Shown here piece after piece: positions 43,237 through 52,139 of a stretch of 64,000 nt of DNA. The notes beneath the pieces are model-generated. The model made no database searches. It worked only from the letters and a program-made list of their open reading frames with translations, and was not told where the DNA came from. Source of the DNA: Flavobacterium algicola (GTDB taxonomy: Bacteria; Bacteroidota; Bacteroidia; Flavobacteriales; Flavobacteriaceae); assembly GCF_022399565.1 (NCBI RefSeq), contig NZ_JAJTUT010000001.1:1291336-1355335 (forward strand). Direction: 5' to 3'. Position 1 is the first letter of the stretch. Every line of letters starts with the position of its first letter. A program made the position numbers and the translations under genes.

Positions 43237-45489
43237 ATGAAAAACCTAATTCTATGTTGTGGCTTATTGATTAGTAGCATAACAGTAGCACAGTCTTCGA
43301 TAAAAGGAATAGTGCAAGGAGGCAATAACTTTTTACCGTATGCCAATGTAATTTTGAAGAAATCAAATAATGCAGTGGTAACAGATAGTGAGGGTAATTA
43401 TTTGTTCGAAAATTTAGCAGCAGGAAAGTATGAGGTTGTAGCAACTTTTACTGGCTTTCAACCTGAAAAACAAACAATAACTATAGCAGATAGCACAATA
43501 ACTACTCTTAATTTTCAGTTACGAGAAAATAACACCTTAGATGAAGTAGTCATAACTGGAACTTTAAAACCGGTAAGTCGTTTAGAAAGTCCAGTACCTG
43601 TTGAGGTGTACAAACCCGCGTTTTTTAAGAAAAATCCAACCTCTAATATTTTTGAAGCCTTGCAAAATGTAAACGGTGTGCGTCCGCAACTCAATTGTAA
43701 TGTTTGCAACACGGGAGACATTCACATTAACGGTCTTGAAGGTCCTTACACTCTTGTTTTAATTGACGGAATGCCCATTGTAAGTGGCTTGTCTACGGTT
43801 TATGGCTTGTCTGGAATTCCGAATTCACTTTTAGAACGTATCGAAATTGTAAAAGGACCAGCGTCTTCGCTCTATGGTAGCGAAGCCGTGGGTGGATTGA
43901 TTAATATAATTACCAAAAATCCAACTAACGCTCCCGTATTTTCAGCAGATTCTTTTATTACAGATTGGGGCGAACTCAACGTGGACTTGGGTTTTAAGGG
44001 AAATGTGGGCAAAGCAGCAACGGTCTTAACGGGTGTGAATTACTTTAATTATAGCAATCCAATTGACAACAACAACGATAATTTTACTGATGTCACCTTG
44101 CAAGACCGCATCTCAGTTTTTCAAAAATGGAATTTTAATCGAAAAAGCCAAAAACAACTATCACTAGCCGGACGTTTTTTTTATGAAGACCGTTGGGGTG
44201 GCGAATTGGAATGGAACAAAGGCTTTCGCGGAGGAGATGAAGTATACGGAGAAAGCATTTATACCAAACGTTGGGAATTATTAGGAGCGTATGAATTACC
44301 TACGGTTGAGAAAATGTTGTTTTCGTTCTCGTACACAGACCATGATCAGAATTCAGTTTATGGAGACACTCCATACTTAGCACAACAACGCATCGGTTTT
44401 GGACAATTGACTTGGGACAAAAAAATAAACAAACACGATTTGCTTTTTGGAACTGCTTTACGTTACCAGTATTATGATGACAACACCACAGCAACAGTAA
44501 CCGAAGATGTAAATTGGATTCCGAGTTTGTTTGTACAAGACGAAATCGCTTTTAATGACAATCACAAAATATTGCTGGGAGCGCGCTACGATTATAACAG
44601 CAACCACGGAAACATTTTTACACCGAGATTTGCCTATAAATATAAAATCAATGACAATAACATTCTGCGTTTCAATACCGGAACAGGTTTTAGAATTGTA
44701 AATCTTTTTACCGAAGAGCACGCCGCGTTAACTGGATCTAGAGATGTTGTTGTTCTCGAAGATTTAAAACCAGAACGCTCAATAAACGCCAACATTAATT
44801 ATCTTAAAAAGTTTTACACTAACAACGGAAATTTCATAGGTCTAGAAACTACGGCTTGGTACACACGATTTAGCAATTCGATTATTCCGGATTACGATAC
44901 CAATCCCAACCAAATCATCTATAAAAATTTAGACGGTCATGCTGTCACAAAAGGTATTAGTACCAATCTTGACTTCGTTTTTAACAATGGTTTGAAAATG
45001 ATTCTAGGCGCTACGTATATGGATGTATCCAAAACAGAAGAAGGTGTCACAACCAGACAAATATTGACCGAGAAATTCTCTGCTACTTGGGCGATTTCAT
45101 ACCGAATCAACAAATTATTTCTTGACGTTGATTACACTGGAAATGTCTACGGTCCGATGCGTTTGCCACTTTTGGGAGATTTAGATCCGCGTAGTGAATA
45201 CTCGCCAACTTGGAGCATCCAAAACATTCAATTTACATTCAATAAATTTAAGAATATCGAAATCTATGGTGGTGTCAAAAATTTATTAAACTGGACGCCC
45301 AATAAAAGCAACCCATTCATTATTGCAAGAGCCAACGATCCATTTGATAAAAATGTACAGTTTGATGCAAACGGTAACGCACAAGCAACTGCCGATAATC
45401 CTTATGCATTGACATTCGACCCCTCATATGTGTATGGGCCTAATCAAGGAATTCGCAGCTTTTTTGGATTACGATATACTTTGCAATAA
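43237..45489 (+). CDS. TonB-dependent receptor with N-terminal CarboxypepD_reg-like domain
   Basis: 750 residues in the outer membrane. Signal peptide to about residue 19, carboxypeptidase-regulatory-like beta domain (about 21-95), TonB-box-like LDEVVITG (101-108), plug domain with QLNCNVCNTGDIHINGLEGP (key Cys 154 and Cys 157 in CNVC), then a 22-strand barrel ending GIRSFFGLRYTLQ. The Cys pair in the plug is characteristic of one Bacteroidota receptor subgroup. Candidate cargo is a metal chelate, heme or cobalamin-like molecule. First gene of a unit with a thioredoxin-like protein (24 bp gap) and a cyclase-like protein. Confidence 0.9.
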   Translation: MKNLILCCGLLISSITVAQSSIKGIVQGGNNFLPYANVILKKSNNAVVTDSEGNYLFENLAAGKYEVVATFTGFQPEKQTITIADSTITTLNFQLRENNTLDEVVITGTLKPVSRLESPVPVEVYKPAFFKKNPTSNIFEALQNVNGVRPQLNCNVCNTGDIHINGLEGPYTLVLIDGMPIVSGLSTVYGLSGIPNSLLERIEIVKGPASSLYGSEAVGGLINIITKNPTNAPVFSADSFITDWGELNVDLGFKGNVGKAATVLTGVNYFNYSNPIDNNNDNFTDVTLQDRISVFQKWNFNRKSQKQLSLAGRFFYEDRWGGELEWNKGFRGGDEVYGESIYTKRWELLGAYELPTVEKMLFSFSYTDHDQNSVYGDTPYLAQQRIGFGQLTWDKKINKHDLLFGTALRYQYYDDNTTATVTEDVNWIPSLFVQDEIAFNDNHKILLGARYDYNSNHGNIFTPRFAYKYKINDNNILRFNTGTGFRIVNLFTEEHAALTGSRDVVVLEDLKPERSINANINYLKKFYTNNGNFIGLETTAWYTRFSNSIIPDYDTNPNQIIYKNLDGHAVTKGISTNLDFVFNNGLKMILGATYMDVSKTEEGVTTRQILTEKFSATWAISYRINKLFLDVDYTGNVYGPMRLPLLGDLDPRSEYSPTWSIQNIQFTFNKFKNIEIYGGVKNLLNWTPNKSNPFIIARANDPFDKNVQFDANGNAQATADNPYALTFDPSYVYGPNQGIRSFFGLRYTLQ

Positions 45490-45513
45490 TATCAAGAACA
45501 ACAATTGGTTTAA

Positions 45514-45972
45514 ATGAAAAAAAATATACTCTTACTATTCCTTTTACTTAGTGCTATTCCATCTGGTTTTGCGCAATTAAAAACGCATACTTTTCAAGAA
45601 GCTGAGCAATTAGCAATCAAAAACCCAAAACCTATTGTGGTATTTATCCATACAGCGTGGTGTAAGTATTGCAAAATGATGGAACATAGTACGTTTAAAA
45701 ATAAACAAGTCATTGAGACTTTAAACGACAACTATTATTTTGTTCCTTTTGATGCCGAATCTACCGAGCCAATCACTTTCAACAATCATACTTTCAGTTT
45801 TCAACCCACAGGAACGAAAACTGGGATTCATGAGTTGGCGACAGCTTTAGCAACAATAAACGGTCAAGTGGTATATCCTACGACAACAATTTTAGGAACT
45901 GATAACTCGATTATTTTTCAGCAACATTCTTTGATTCGCGCTGTAGACCTGCTTTCAATTATCAAAAGCTAA
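45514..45972 (+). CDS. Exported thioredoxin-like protein
   Basis: 152 residues. Signal peptide (MKKNILLLFLLLSAIPSGFA, 20 residues), then a thioredoxin fold with the redox pair in HTAWCKYCKMM (Cys 50 and Cys 53). VVYPTTTIL has the cis-Pro position. It belongs to the DUF255/thioredoxin_7-like branch. Acts in the periplasm, probably reducing or isomerising disulfides. Being second in the operon after a TonB receptor with a Cys pair in its plug, it could act on that receptor or its cargo. That is inference. Confidence 0.82.
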   Translation: MKKNILLLFLLLSAIPSGFAQLKTHTFQEAEQLAIKNPKPIVVFIHTAWCKYCKMMEHSTFKNKQVIETLNDNYYFVPFDAESTEPITFNNHTFSFQPTGTKTGIHELATALATINGQVVYPTTTILGTDNSIIFQQHSLIRAVDLLSIIKS

Positions 45973-46013
45973 AATAATATCCCTATTTTTGAAGTAAATT
46001 TGGAATACCCTTT

Positions 46014-47162
46014 ATGAAAAACTACGATTACATTTTTACAGGCTCGGGTTTAGCAGCATTGATGACCGTTTATAAAATGATTACATCTGGTAAATTTGCC
46101 GATAAGTCTATTTTATTAATCGATTCCGACAGTAAAAAAAACAACGATCGTACTTGGTGTTTCTGGCAAGAAGGGACTTCGACTTGGGAGCAATCGGTAA
46201 CTAAAAAATGGGATTTGGCTCTGTTTGCAAATACCGATTTTCGTCGGGATTTAGAATTGAAACCCTACACTTATAATTGTATAAAAGCTTCTGATTTTTA
46301 CAGCCAAGCATTTGATTTGATTTCGAAACAAAAAAACATTCACTTCCTCAATGAGAAAGTTACGGATATCAATGAATTAAAAACGCATGTATATGTTGCC
46401 ACCGAAAGTCAAAGTTTCACAGGCGACAAATTATTCAATAGTATTTATCGAAAAGGGGAAGCCGAGAGCCAAAACCAATATCCGGTTTTACAGCAGCACT
46501 TTATAGGTTGGTTTATAAAGAGTAAAGAAGCAGTTTTTAATCCAGAGCAAGCGACTTTTATGGATTTCTCTGTGGAACAAAAAGGCAACACTCGTTTTAT
46601 GTATGTTTTGCCAACGTCAACCACCGAAGCTTTGCTGGAATACACCTTGTTTTCGCATGATTTGTTAGCAAAAAGCGAGTACGAAAATGAGATTCAAAAT
46701 TACATCTCAAAACAGGGCATCACTGATTACGAAATCATAGAAAAAGAGCAAGGAAGCATCCCGATGACCTGCTATCCTTTTTGGAAAAAAAATACTCAGC
46801 GCGTTCTCAACATAGGAACTGCCGGCGGATGGACCAAAGCCAGTACGGGTTATACGTTTAAAGGATCAGATAAAAAATCAACAGCATTAATCGCTTTTTT
46901 ACAAAAGGAAAATGATTTAACAAAATTTCATAAACGCACCAAATTCTGGTTTTACGATTTACTTTTACTAGATATTTTAGATCGAAAAAACGAAAAAGGA
47001 TCAGGGATATTTTCTTCGATGTTCAAAAATGGAAGCCCTGCTTTGATTTTTAAATTTCTGGATGAAGAAACGTCTTTTTATGAGGATATAAAGGTGATTT
47101 TAAAATGTCCAAAAATGCCTTTTATTTGGTCATTAGTACGATCAGTTCGTTATTTATTCTAA
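46014..47162 (+). CDS. Lycopene cyclase (CrtY)-like FAD/NAD-binding protein
   Basis: 382 residues. N-terminal Rossmann segment YDYIFTGSGLAAL (residues 4-16), the CrtY-type NNDRTWCFW (43-51), and a late GTAGGWTKASTGYTF motif, all typical of CrtY-type lycopene cyclases. Those convert linear lycopene to beta-ring carotenoids. It is 41 bp downstream of the thioredoxin-like gene and not accompanied by crtB, crtI or crtZ, unusual for a carotenoid gene. It could be a true cyclase in an unlinked place or a paralog with another substrate. Confidence 0.78.
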   Translation: MKNYDYIFTGSGLAALMTVYKMITSGKFADKSILLIDSDSKKNNDRTWCFWQEGTSTWEQSVTKKWDLALFANTDFRRDLELKPYTYNCIKASDFYSQAFDLISKQKNIHFLNEKVTDINELKTHVYVATESQSFTGDKLFNSIYRKGEAESQNQYPVLQQHFIGWFIKSKEAVFNPEQATFMDFSVEQKGNTRFMYVLPTSTTEALLEYTLFSHDLLAKSEYENEIQNYISKQGITDYEIIEKEQGSIPMTCYPFWKKNTQRVLNIGTAGGWTKASTGYTFKGSDKKSTALIAFLQKENDLTKFHKRTKFWFYDLLLLDILDRKNEKGSGIFSSMFKNGSPALIFKFLDEETSFYEDIKVILKCPKMPFIWSLVRSVRYLF

Positions 47163-47232
47163 TGAAATAAGGCGGCTATCAAACAATAACAAAACTTTAT
47201 AGAGCAAATAATGGAGTTCTTTTTAAACTTCG

Positions 47233-47240
47233 TAACTTTG
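47233..47240 (+). promoter_or_regulatory. -7 promoter element of the bacilliredoxin gene (TAACTTTG)
   Basis: TAACTTTG matches TAnnTTTG, 33 nt before the ATG at 47274. Confidence 0.6.
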
Positions 47241-47273
47241 CACCTTCAAAACTAATATTTAAAATATAACGAT

Positions 47274-47684
47274 ATGTATCCAGAAGAAATGGTAAAACCA
47301 ATGCAAGCTGAATTAACAGTAGCAGGTTTTCAAGATTTACATAGTGCTGAAGCAGTTGATACTGCAATAAAAGCGGAAGGAACTACACTAGTAGTTGTGA
47401 ATTCTGTTTGTGGTTGTGCAGCAAGAAATGCACGTCCAGGAGCAAAGATGAGCTTGGAAGGTGCTAAGAAACCAGACAATTTAATCACGGTTTTTGCAGG
47501 TGTTGACAAAGAGGCTGTAGATGCAGCAAGACAACATATGTTCCCTTTCCCTCCATCATCACCATGTATGGCGTTGTTCAAAAACGGAGAATTGGTTCAC
47601 ATGTTAGAGCGTCACCACATTGAAGGTCGTCCAGCTGAAATGATTGCTGAGAACTTACAAGATGCTTTTAACGAATACTGTTAA
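47274..47684 (+). CDS. BrxA/BrxB-family bacilliredoxin
   Basis: 136 residues. Thioredoxin-fold protein with the bacilliredoxin CGC active-site motif (Cys 46 and Cys 48 in [14 protein letters not shown]) and the conserved [11 protein letters not shown] block. Bacilliredoxins remove bacillithiol from oxidised protein thiols. Flavobacteria are known to make bacillithiol, so the activity is plausible, but its synthesis genes are not in the window. Own promoter and terminator. Confidence 0.92.
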   Translation: MYPEEMVKPMQAELTVAGFQDLHSAEAVDTAIKAEGTTLVVVNSVCGCAARNARPGAKMSLEGAKKPDNLITVFAGVDKEAVDAARQHMFPFPPSSPCMALFKNGELVHMLERHHIEGRPAEMIAENLQDAFNEYC

Positions 47685-47707
47685 TACATCCCAAAGCATA
47701 TTATTTA

Positions 47708-47738
47708 AAACCACGTCTTCTCGGCGTGGTTTTTTTAT
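47708..47738 (+). terminator. Bacilliredoxin terminator
   Basis: AAACCACG (47708-47715) pairs with CGTGGTTT (47725-47732), followed by TTTTTATTT. Confidence 0.88.
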
Positions 47739-47742
47739 TTAG

Positions 47743-47820
47743 AGCTATTTCCAGCTGTACACTGTATCTTTTACTGGCTAAAGAAGCCAGCAAAAGGATG
47801 CCGTTCCCATCTGGGCTAGA
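47743..47820. repeat. Flavobacterial intergenic repeat (CCAGCTGTAC...CCCATCTGGGCT)
   Basis: AGCTATTTCCAGCTGTACAC-type start (20 bases), then ATCTTTTACTGGCT and AGCCAGCAAAAGGAT, which pair imperfectly around AAAGA, then CGTTCCCATCTGGGCT. I recognise this pattern as a dispersed non-coding repeat of flavobacterial genomes. No role is known to me. Confidence 0.5.
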
Positions 47821-47916
47821 AAATGTTTAGTGTAAGAAAGAGAAATTATTTATATTTAACGTTAGTCAATAATAATTAGAATTTTTCGCGAATGTATTTG
47901 CATAGATACATTTCCA

Positions 47917-48303
47917 ATGCTTTATTATTCGAATAAAAAAAATCTTCACTTTCACTTGAAACCCAATCCATTGTCAGAAAAACATCAACCCATTCATTTT
48001 ACCGCTATCGATAACGGCCACAAAACTGCAGTAACTTGCCATCACGGAAGTCATCCCAACTTAATGTTTTTATTAAAAGACAAACTGGGTTTAGACTATT
48101 TTGGGGAATGTGGTGGAGTAGGGCGTTGTGCAACCTGTGTGGTTGACGCAATTGGAATTAAAGGGAAATCTATTATTAAGGAGCGAAATGAGCCCGCTAC
48201 ACTCAGCAAAATGGGGTATGATGATGAGACGACTAGATTGTCCTGTCAATTATTTGTTACAGCAGATTTAGAAGGGGCTGTAATTACAATTTTAGAAGAG
48301 TAA
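47917..48303 (+). CDS. 2Fe-2S ferredoxin
   Basis: 128 residues. Plant-type ferredoxin fold with cluster ligands Cys 65, Cys 71 and Cys 74 in GECGGVGRCATC, and Cys 110 in RLSCQ. Residues 1-25 are a weakly conserved leader with no clear signal peptide, so a later start cannot be excluded, though none fits better. Soluble electron carrier; the partner is unknown. Single gene. Confidence 0.87.
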   Translation: MLYYSNKKNLHFHLKPNPLSEKHQPIHFTAIDNGHKTAVTCHHGSHPNLMFLLKDKLGLDYFGECGGVGRCATCVVDAIGIKGKSIIKERNEPATLSKMGYDDETTRLSCQLFVTADLEGAVITILEE

Positions 48304-48453
48304 CTTTTAGAATTTCATAACCTCCTTTACATAACAAAACAATTGCAAAAGTCTGATTTTTGATAAATAAGTTGAGAGCCTGATCAAAGTTAAACTTAAT
48401 ACAAATAGTTAGATCGGTTTTTAACTACTCACAAAAAGTAATATTTTTATAAA

Positions 48454-49236
48454 ATGAAAAAATCGATACTTACTCTCTGCATTTTAGCGGCTGTTACAAT
48501 CTCTTGTAAAAAAGAAAATCAGGATGACACTATAAAAAACGATACTATTGAAGCCGTTGCATCATTATCAAAAGCAGATTCTATTGTAAATACAGCTATT
48601 GAAGCCCATGGTGGAAAGCGGTATGATACTGCCGATTATTCATTTACTTTTAGAGATAAAACATACCGTTTTAAAAACGATGGTAGTAATTACGAATATA
48701 GTTCTACAATACAAAAAGGAGATTCGCTTATCAAAGATGTAATGATCAACAGCGATTTCGCGCGTTACAATTATACTCAAAAACAAAATCTTACTGCCGA
48801 AGATGCTGGTAAATACGGCGAATCACTGAATTCTGTTATTTATTTTGCTACATTGCCTCACAAACTGCAGGACGCATCAGTTCATAAAAAGTTTGTGGAA
48901 GAGACTACTATCAAAGGGAAAAAATACGATGTAATCGAGGTTACTTTTGGTCAAGACGGTGGCGGAAAAGATTTTGATGACCAGTATCAATATTGGATCA
49001 ATCAAGAAACACATTTAATGGATTACTTCGCTTATAATTATCAAGTCAATGAAGGTGGCGTTCGTTTTAGAGCTGCTTTTAATACTCGAGTTGTTGCAGG
49101 AGTAACTTTTCAAGACTATATTAATTATGAAGCTCCAATAAAAACTCCTTTAAAAGATTTACCTGCTCTATATGAACAAGGGAAATTAAAAGAAGCTTCC
49201 AAAATACTGACTGAAAACGTGGTTAATAATAAATAA
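48454..49236 (+). CDS. DUF6503 family lipoprotein
   Basis: 260 residues. Lipoprotein signal MKKSILTLCILAAVTISC with Cys 18. The mature part has the DUF6503 pattern: VNTAIEAHGGKRYDTADYSF (20 residues), then IKGKKYDVIEVTF and DQYQYWINQETHLMDYF. Likely LolA/LppX-like fold facing the periplasm; function unknown. Distant paralog of the protein at 5866. Single gene. Confidence 0.8.
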   Translation: MKKSILTLCILAAVTISCKKENQDDTIKNDTIEAVASLSKADSIVNTAIEAHGGKRYDTADYSFTFRDKTYRFKNDGSNYEYSSTIQKGDSLIKDVMINSDFARYNYTQKQNLTAEDAGKYGESLNSVIYFATLPHKLQDASVHKKFVEETTIKGKKYDVIEVTFGQDGGGKDFDDQYQYWINQETHLMDYFAYNYQVNEGGVRFRAAFNTRVVAGVTFQDYINYEAPIKTPLKDLPALYEQGKLKEASKILTENVVNNK

Positions 49237-49446
49237 ATAAATATTTTTTTGGTATTTTAAGCTGTAAAAACAGTGTTTATCTATCAACTATAAAATAAAT
49301 TGTTTTTTTAAACATGCTTTAAAGGGGTATTTACAGTTTTACTACCATTTCACTGATAACTTACCATAGTTCACTGATTCTCTAGCTATTTTTTCTACTT
49401 AAATTCTATTTTTGGTTATTCAACTAACAATTAATTTCCAAATCTT

Positions 49447-50424
49447 ATGAAAAAAGTAACTTTGTTCTTGTTTGCAACAATGACGTTAACACTTGCAAAC
49501 TCTTGTAGTAAAGACAGCGACGAAACGACATCATCGACTACTGAGGCTGTTGTTATTGATGTAGAATCTGCCAATTTTTTGAGTGCAGGATTATCAGAAC
49601 CGATTACAATTGTTTCTAAGACATTATCAAATGGGAAAACAGTTGACTGTTATAAGATTGTAGTAACGAGTCTGGCAACAGATCATGATATGGGACCATG
49701 GTGTCCTGGTAATATTAGTGATGATGCCACTCAAGGTGGGATCTGGCTTGAAGGCGGAGAGGTATATGATGTTGACGGTGCTTTTGTAAAAAACTTAGCA
49801 ACTTTCTATAAAGACACCCAATGGATGATGTATAACGCTACAACGGGTGCTATAACAAAAACGAGTACAAAAGAAGAATGTGCCGGTGCAGCCATTCCAG
49901 ATGTGGGAACCGCTTATAAAAATTATTGTGTGCAGTGTTTACCTTCTTACTTGGGGACATTAAGCACAACTTATTACCTACCAGTCACGCCAGTTGCAGC
50001 AAGTTCTGTAATTTCGTTTGGTGGAGCGGGACCACAATCAACTGGACCTAGTTCTAGGGGAATTGCTTTTAACGGAGTTGTATTTGATGCACCAGCGCCA
50101 ACAAGTAATATTTTGGCAGCCTATACATTGGCACCTTTTGATGATGCAGGTGGTCATATCAATTTGAATGCAGGTTACCACTATCATGCCGCTATGGGTA
50201 AAACAACTCAAATTGCACAAGCTGATGGTCATGCCGCAATGATTGGATATGCTTTTGATGGATACGGAATGTTTCAAAATCTAAATCCAACGACAGGTCT
50301 TGCATACACAGATCTTGATGCGTCACTTGGACATTATGATGATATAAGAGGTTACCACTATCATGTGGATTATGCCGGAAAAAATAATTTTATAAACAGT
50401 TTACATGGAGAATATGTTAAATAG
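49447..50424 (+). CDS. YHYH-domain lipoprotein
   Basis: 325 residues. Lipoprotein signal with NSCSK (Cys 20), a short Ser/Thr linker, then the YHYH domain. It has two GYHYH motifs at residues 243-247 and 302-306, and conserved CPGNISDDATQGGIWLEGGE (20 residues) and GYAFDGYGMF. The His pairs suggest metal binding. YHYH proteins are found in many environmental bacteria with no proven activity. Its last 20 bp overlap the next gene, a membrane protein, so the two are a unit. Confidence 0.87.
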   Translation: MKKVTLFLFATMTLTLANSCSKDSDETTSSTTEAVVIDVESANFLSAGLSEPITIVSKTLSNGKTVDCYKIVVTSLATDHDMGPWCPGNISDDATQGGIWLEGGEVYDVDGAFVKNLATFYKDTQWMMYNATTGAITKTSTKEECAGAAIPDVGTAYKNYCVQCLPSYLGTLSTTYYLPVTPVAASSVISFGGAGPQSTGPSSRGIAFNGVVFDAPAPTSNILAAYTLAPFDDAGGHINLNAGYHYHAAMGKTTQIAQADGHAAMIGYAFDGYGMFQNLNPTTGLAYTDLDASLGHYDDIRGYHYHVDYAGKNNFINSLHGEYVK

Positions 50425-51049
50425 AATAGTAAAAAGTGGTTGGATTGCAATATTGTTTTTAGCTTCGTTTGTAAGTCATGCGCACCAAGCAGAATTTTCA
50501 TCATCTCTTTTATCAAAGACTGACGATGGGAAATATATCCTGCAAATCGCAAGTTCAATGACCGCTTTTCAAGGTGAAATTGATTATATCTATACGCAAA
50601 AAGCATATAAAACGCCTGAGGAGTTTAAAAAGCTGGTAATCGATTATTTTAATAAAAACGTATCATTTATAGTAAATGGTACCGAAGTATTAAAATTTAA
50701 AGATCCGGTAGTCTTGCTTGGTCATGAAACAAAATTGATTGTAGAAGTGCTTAATATTCCAGAAGTAGTAAATGAAATCACATTTACCAACACAATGTTC
50801 AAGGACATGTCTCACAATAAAATGGGACTAATTATGTTGATTGATAATTTTCCCAAGGAACAATATGTGTTAGAAAATGAAAATGAACAAAGTATTAATT
50901 TATCTTTCGAAGATGGGATTTGGGTAGATACAGCAACTACAGGTTTCAAAGCCAAAAACATATTTTATATTTTAGGTTTTCTAGTATTAGCAGCAGTGCC
51001 ATTATTTTACTTTAGTTATTTGGATCGAAAATATTTACGTAGGACATAA
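50405..51049 (+). CDS. Exported protein with C-terminal membrane anchor, YHYH partner
   Basis: 214 residues. N-terminal signal WIAILFLASFVSHAHQAEFS (residues 13-32; His/Ala after cleavage), a beta-rich domain of about 140 residues, and a C-terminal helix NIFYILGFLVLAAVPLFYFS (20 residues) followed by a basic tail (YLDRKYLRRT). The N-terminal part recalls the extracellular domain of HupE/UreJ-type proteins (HAHQAE), but their multi-helix part is absent. The start overlaps the YHYH gene; an alternative ATG at 50414 is possible. Function unknown. Confidence 0.7.
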   Translation: MENMLNRIVKSGWIAILFLASFVSHAHQAEFSSSLLSKTDDGKYILQIASSMTAFQGEIDYIYTQKAYKTPEEFKKLVIDYFNKNVSFIVNGTEVLKFKDPVVLLGHETKLIVEVLNIPEVVNEITFTNTMFKDMSHNKMGLIMLIDNFPKEQYVLENENEQSINLSFEDGIWVDTATTGFKAKNIFYILGFLVLAAVPLFYFSYLDRKYLRRT

Positions 51050-51066
51050 TTGGATTACACCAATAC

Positions 51067-51097
51067 AAAAAGCTCAGAAGTACATTCTGGGCTTTTT
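51067..51097 (+). terminator. Terminator of the YHYH unit
   Basis: AAAAAGCTCAGAA (51067-51079) pairs with TTCTGGGCTTTTT (51085-51097) with one mismatch. The rest of the gap to 51492 contains degenerate intergenic repeat pieces (such as GGTTTCCCGTAAAGACGC, and GTCTCAGCAAAC as in the 36-37 kb array) but no gene. Confidence 0.85.
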
Positions 51098-51492
51098 GCA
51101 TTTACAGATAAACCGTCCATAAACTCCAAATCTTCTAGCTCATCAAAATTACGCTGCTCTGAGGGTTAGGTATCCTATGATAAAAATTTCCGAATTACGG
51201 TTTCCCGTAAAGACGCTATCTATGAAGTAATTATCTTTGAATATTATTAATAACTGAACACTAGTTAGCCTCCCAAATGTCTCAGCAAACTTACTCTTTG
51301 AGAGTACGAGTTAGAAACTTGTATTAGCCACTGAAAATTAGAGAAGAAGTTGAGGAATAAAAAAACTAAAACAGCTTTAAAAATTATAGTTTTAATTCAA
51401 CTACTTTTACACTGAAAATAAGCATCGAAATAGTATTGCGTCGCTTTTTATACAAATTGAAATTAGAAAATAAATTAAGCAAGATTCACTAA

Positions 51493-51990
51493 ATGAAAAA
51501 CCTGAATTTACTAGTAGTATTCCTTATTGGATTCACCTTTTTATCATGTTCATCGGATGAAAATAATGATGTAAATATTGATCCTGTGATTGGAATATGG
51601 AAACCAATAAAAGATGTTTATACATACGTTGATAATTCAACAACAGAGGATGCTTATTCATCTTGTGATCAAATGTCGAGATTAAGTTTTCAACAAGATG
51701 GAAGTTTAAAAATTGAAGAATTCAGTACTGACCAGAGAACTGGTATTTGTACACAAAGATTAGAACCTGTTTTAACAAATGGAAGTTGGGACAAAGACTC
51801 AAATGGAGAATATAGGCTTATCACAACATACACCTACACTGGGAGTGGGTCTAGTTATACAGACGATAATCCTACTACACTTAGATTTACAAATAAAAAT
51901 AATATTCTTAAAATTGAATATGCAGACGATGAAATATTTAATGGAAAGCAATTAAAAAACCATTATACAGAGTTTGCTAGAGTACAATAA
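51493..51990 (+). CDS. Lipocalin-like lipoprotein
   Basis: 165 residues. Signal MKNLNLLVVFLIGFTFLSC with lipobox Cys 19. The mature part fits the lipocalin_5-like pattern IGIWKPIK (GxW), with a predicted eight-strand barrel (LSFQQDGSLKIEEF, YRLITTYTYT, LRFTNKNNILKIEY). Binds an unknown hydrophobic ligand, if any. Single gene. Confidence 0.72.
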   Translation: MKNLNLLVVFLIGFTFLSCSSDENNDVNIDPVIGIWKPIKDVYTYVDNSTTEDAYSSCDQMSRLSFQQDGSLKIEEFSTDQRTGICTQRLEPVLTNGSWDKDSNGEYRLITTYTYTGSGSSYTDDNPTTLRFTNKNNILKIEYADDEIFNGKQLKNHYTEFARVQ

Positions 51991-52082
51991 TTTTACCACT
52001 CCTCGTACCGCACTTTAACAAACTAATGTTCATAAATAGGCAAATTCACTATTTACATTTCATTTTAGTTCTGTTTGTATCT

Positions 52083-52090
52083 TACCTTTG
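52083..52090 (+). promoter_or_regulatory. -7 promoter element of the DUF3754 gene (TACCTTTG)
   Basis: TACCTTTG matches TAnnTTTG, 49 nt before the ATG at 52140. Confidence 0.5.
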
Positions 52091-52139
52091 TTGAAACCTT
52101 AAAAGGGTAATCAATTAAGATTAATGAACCCCATTTAGA

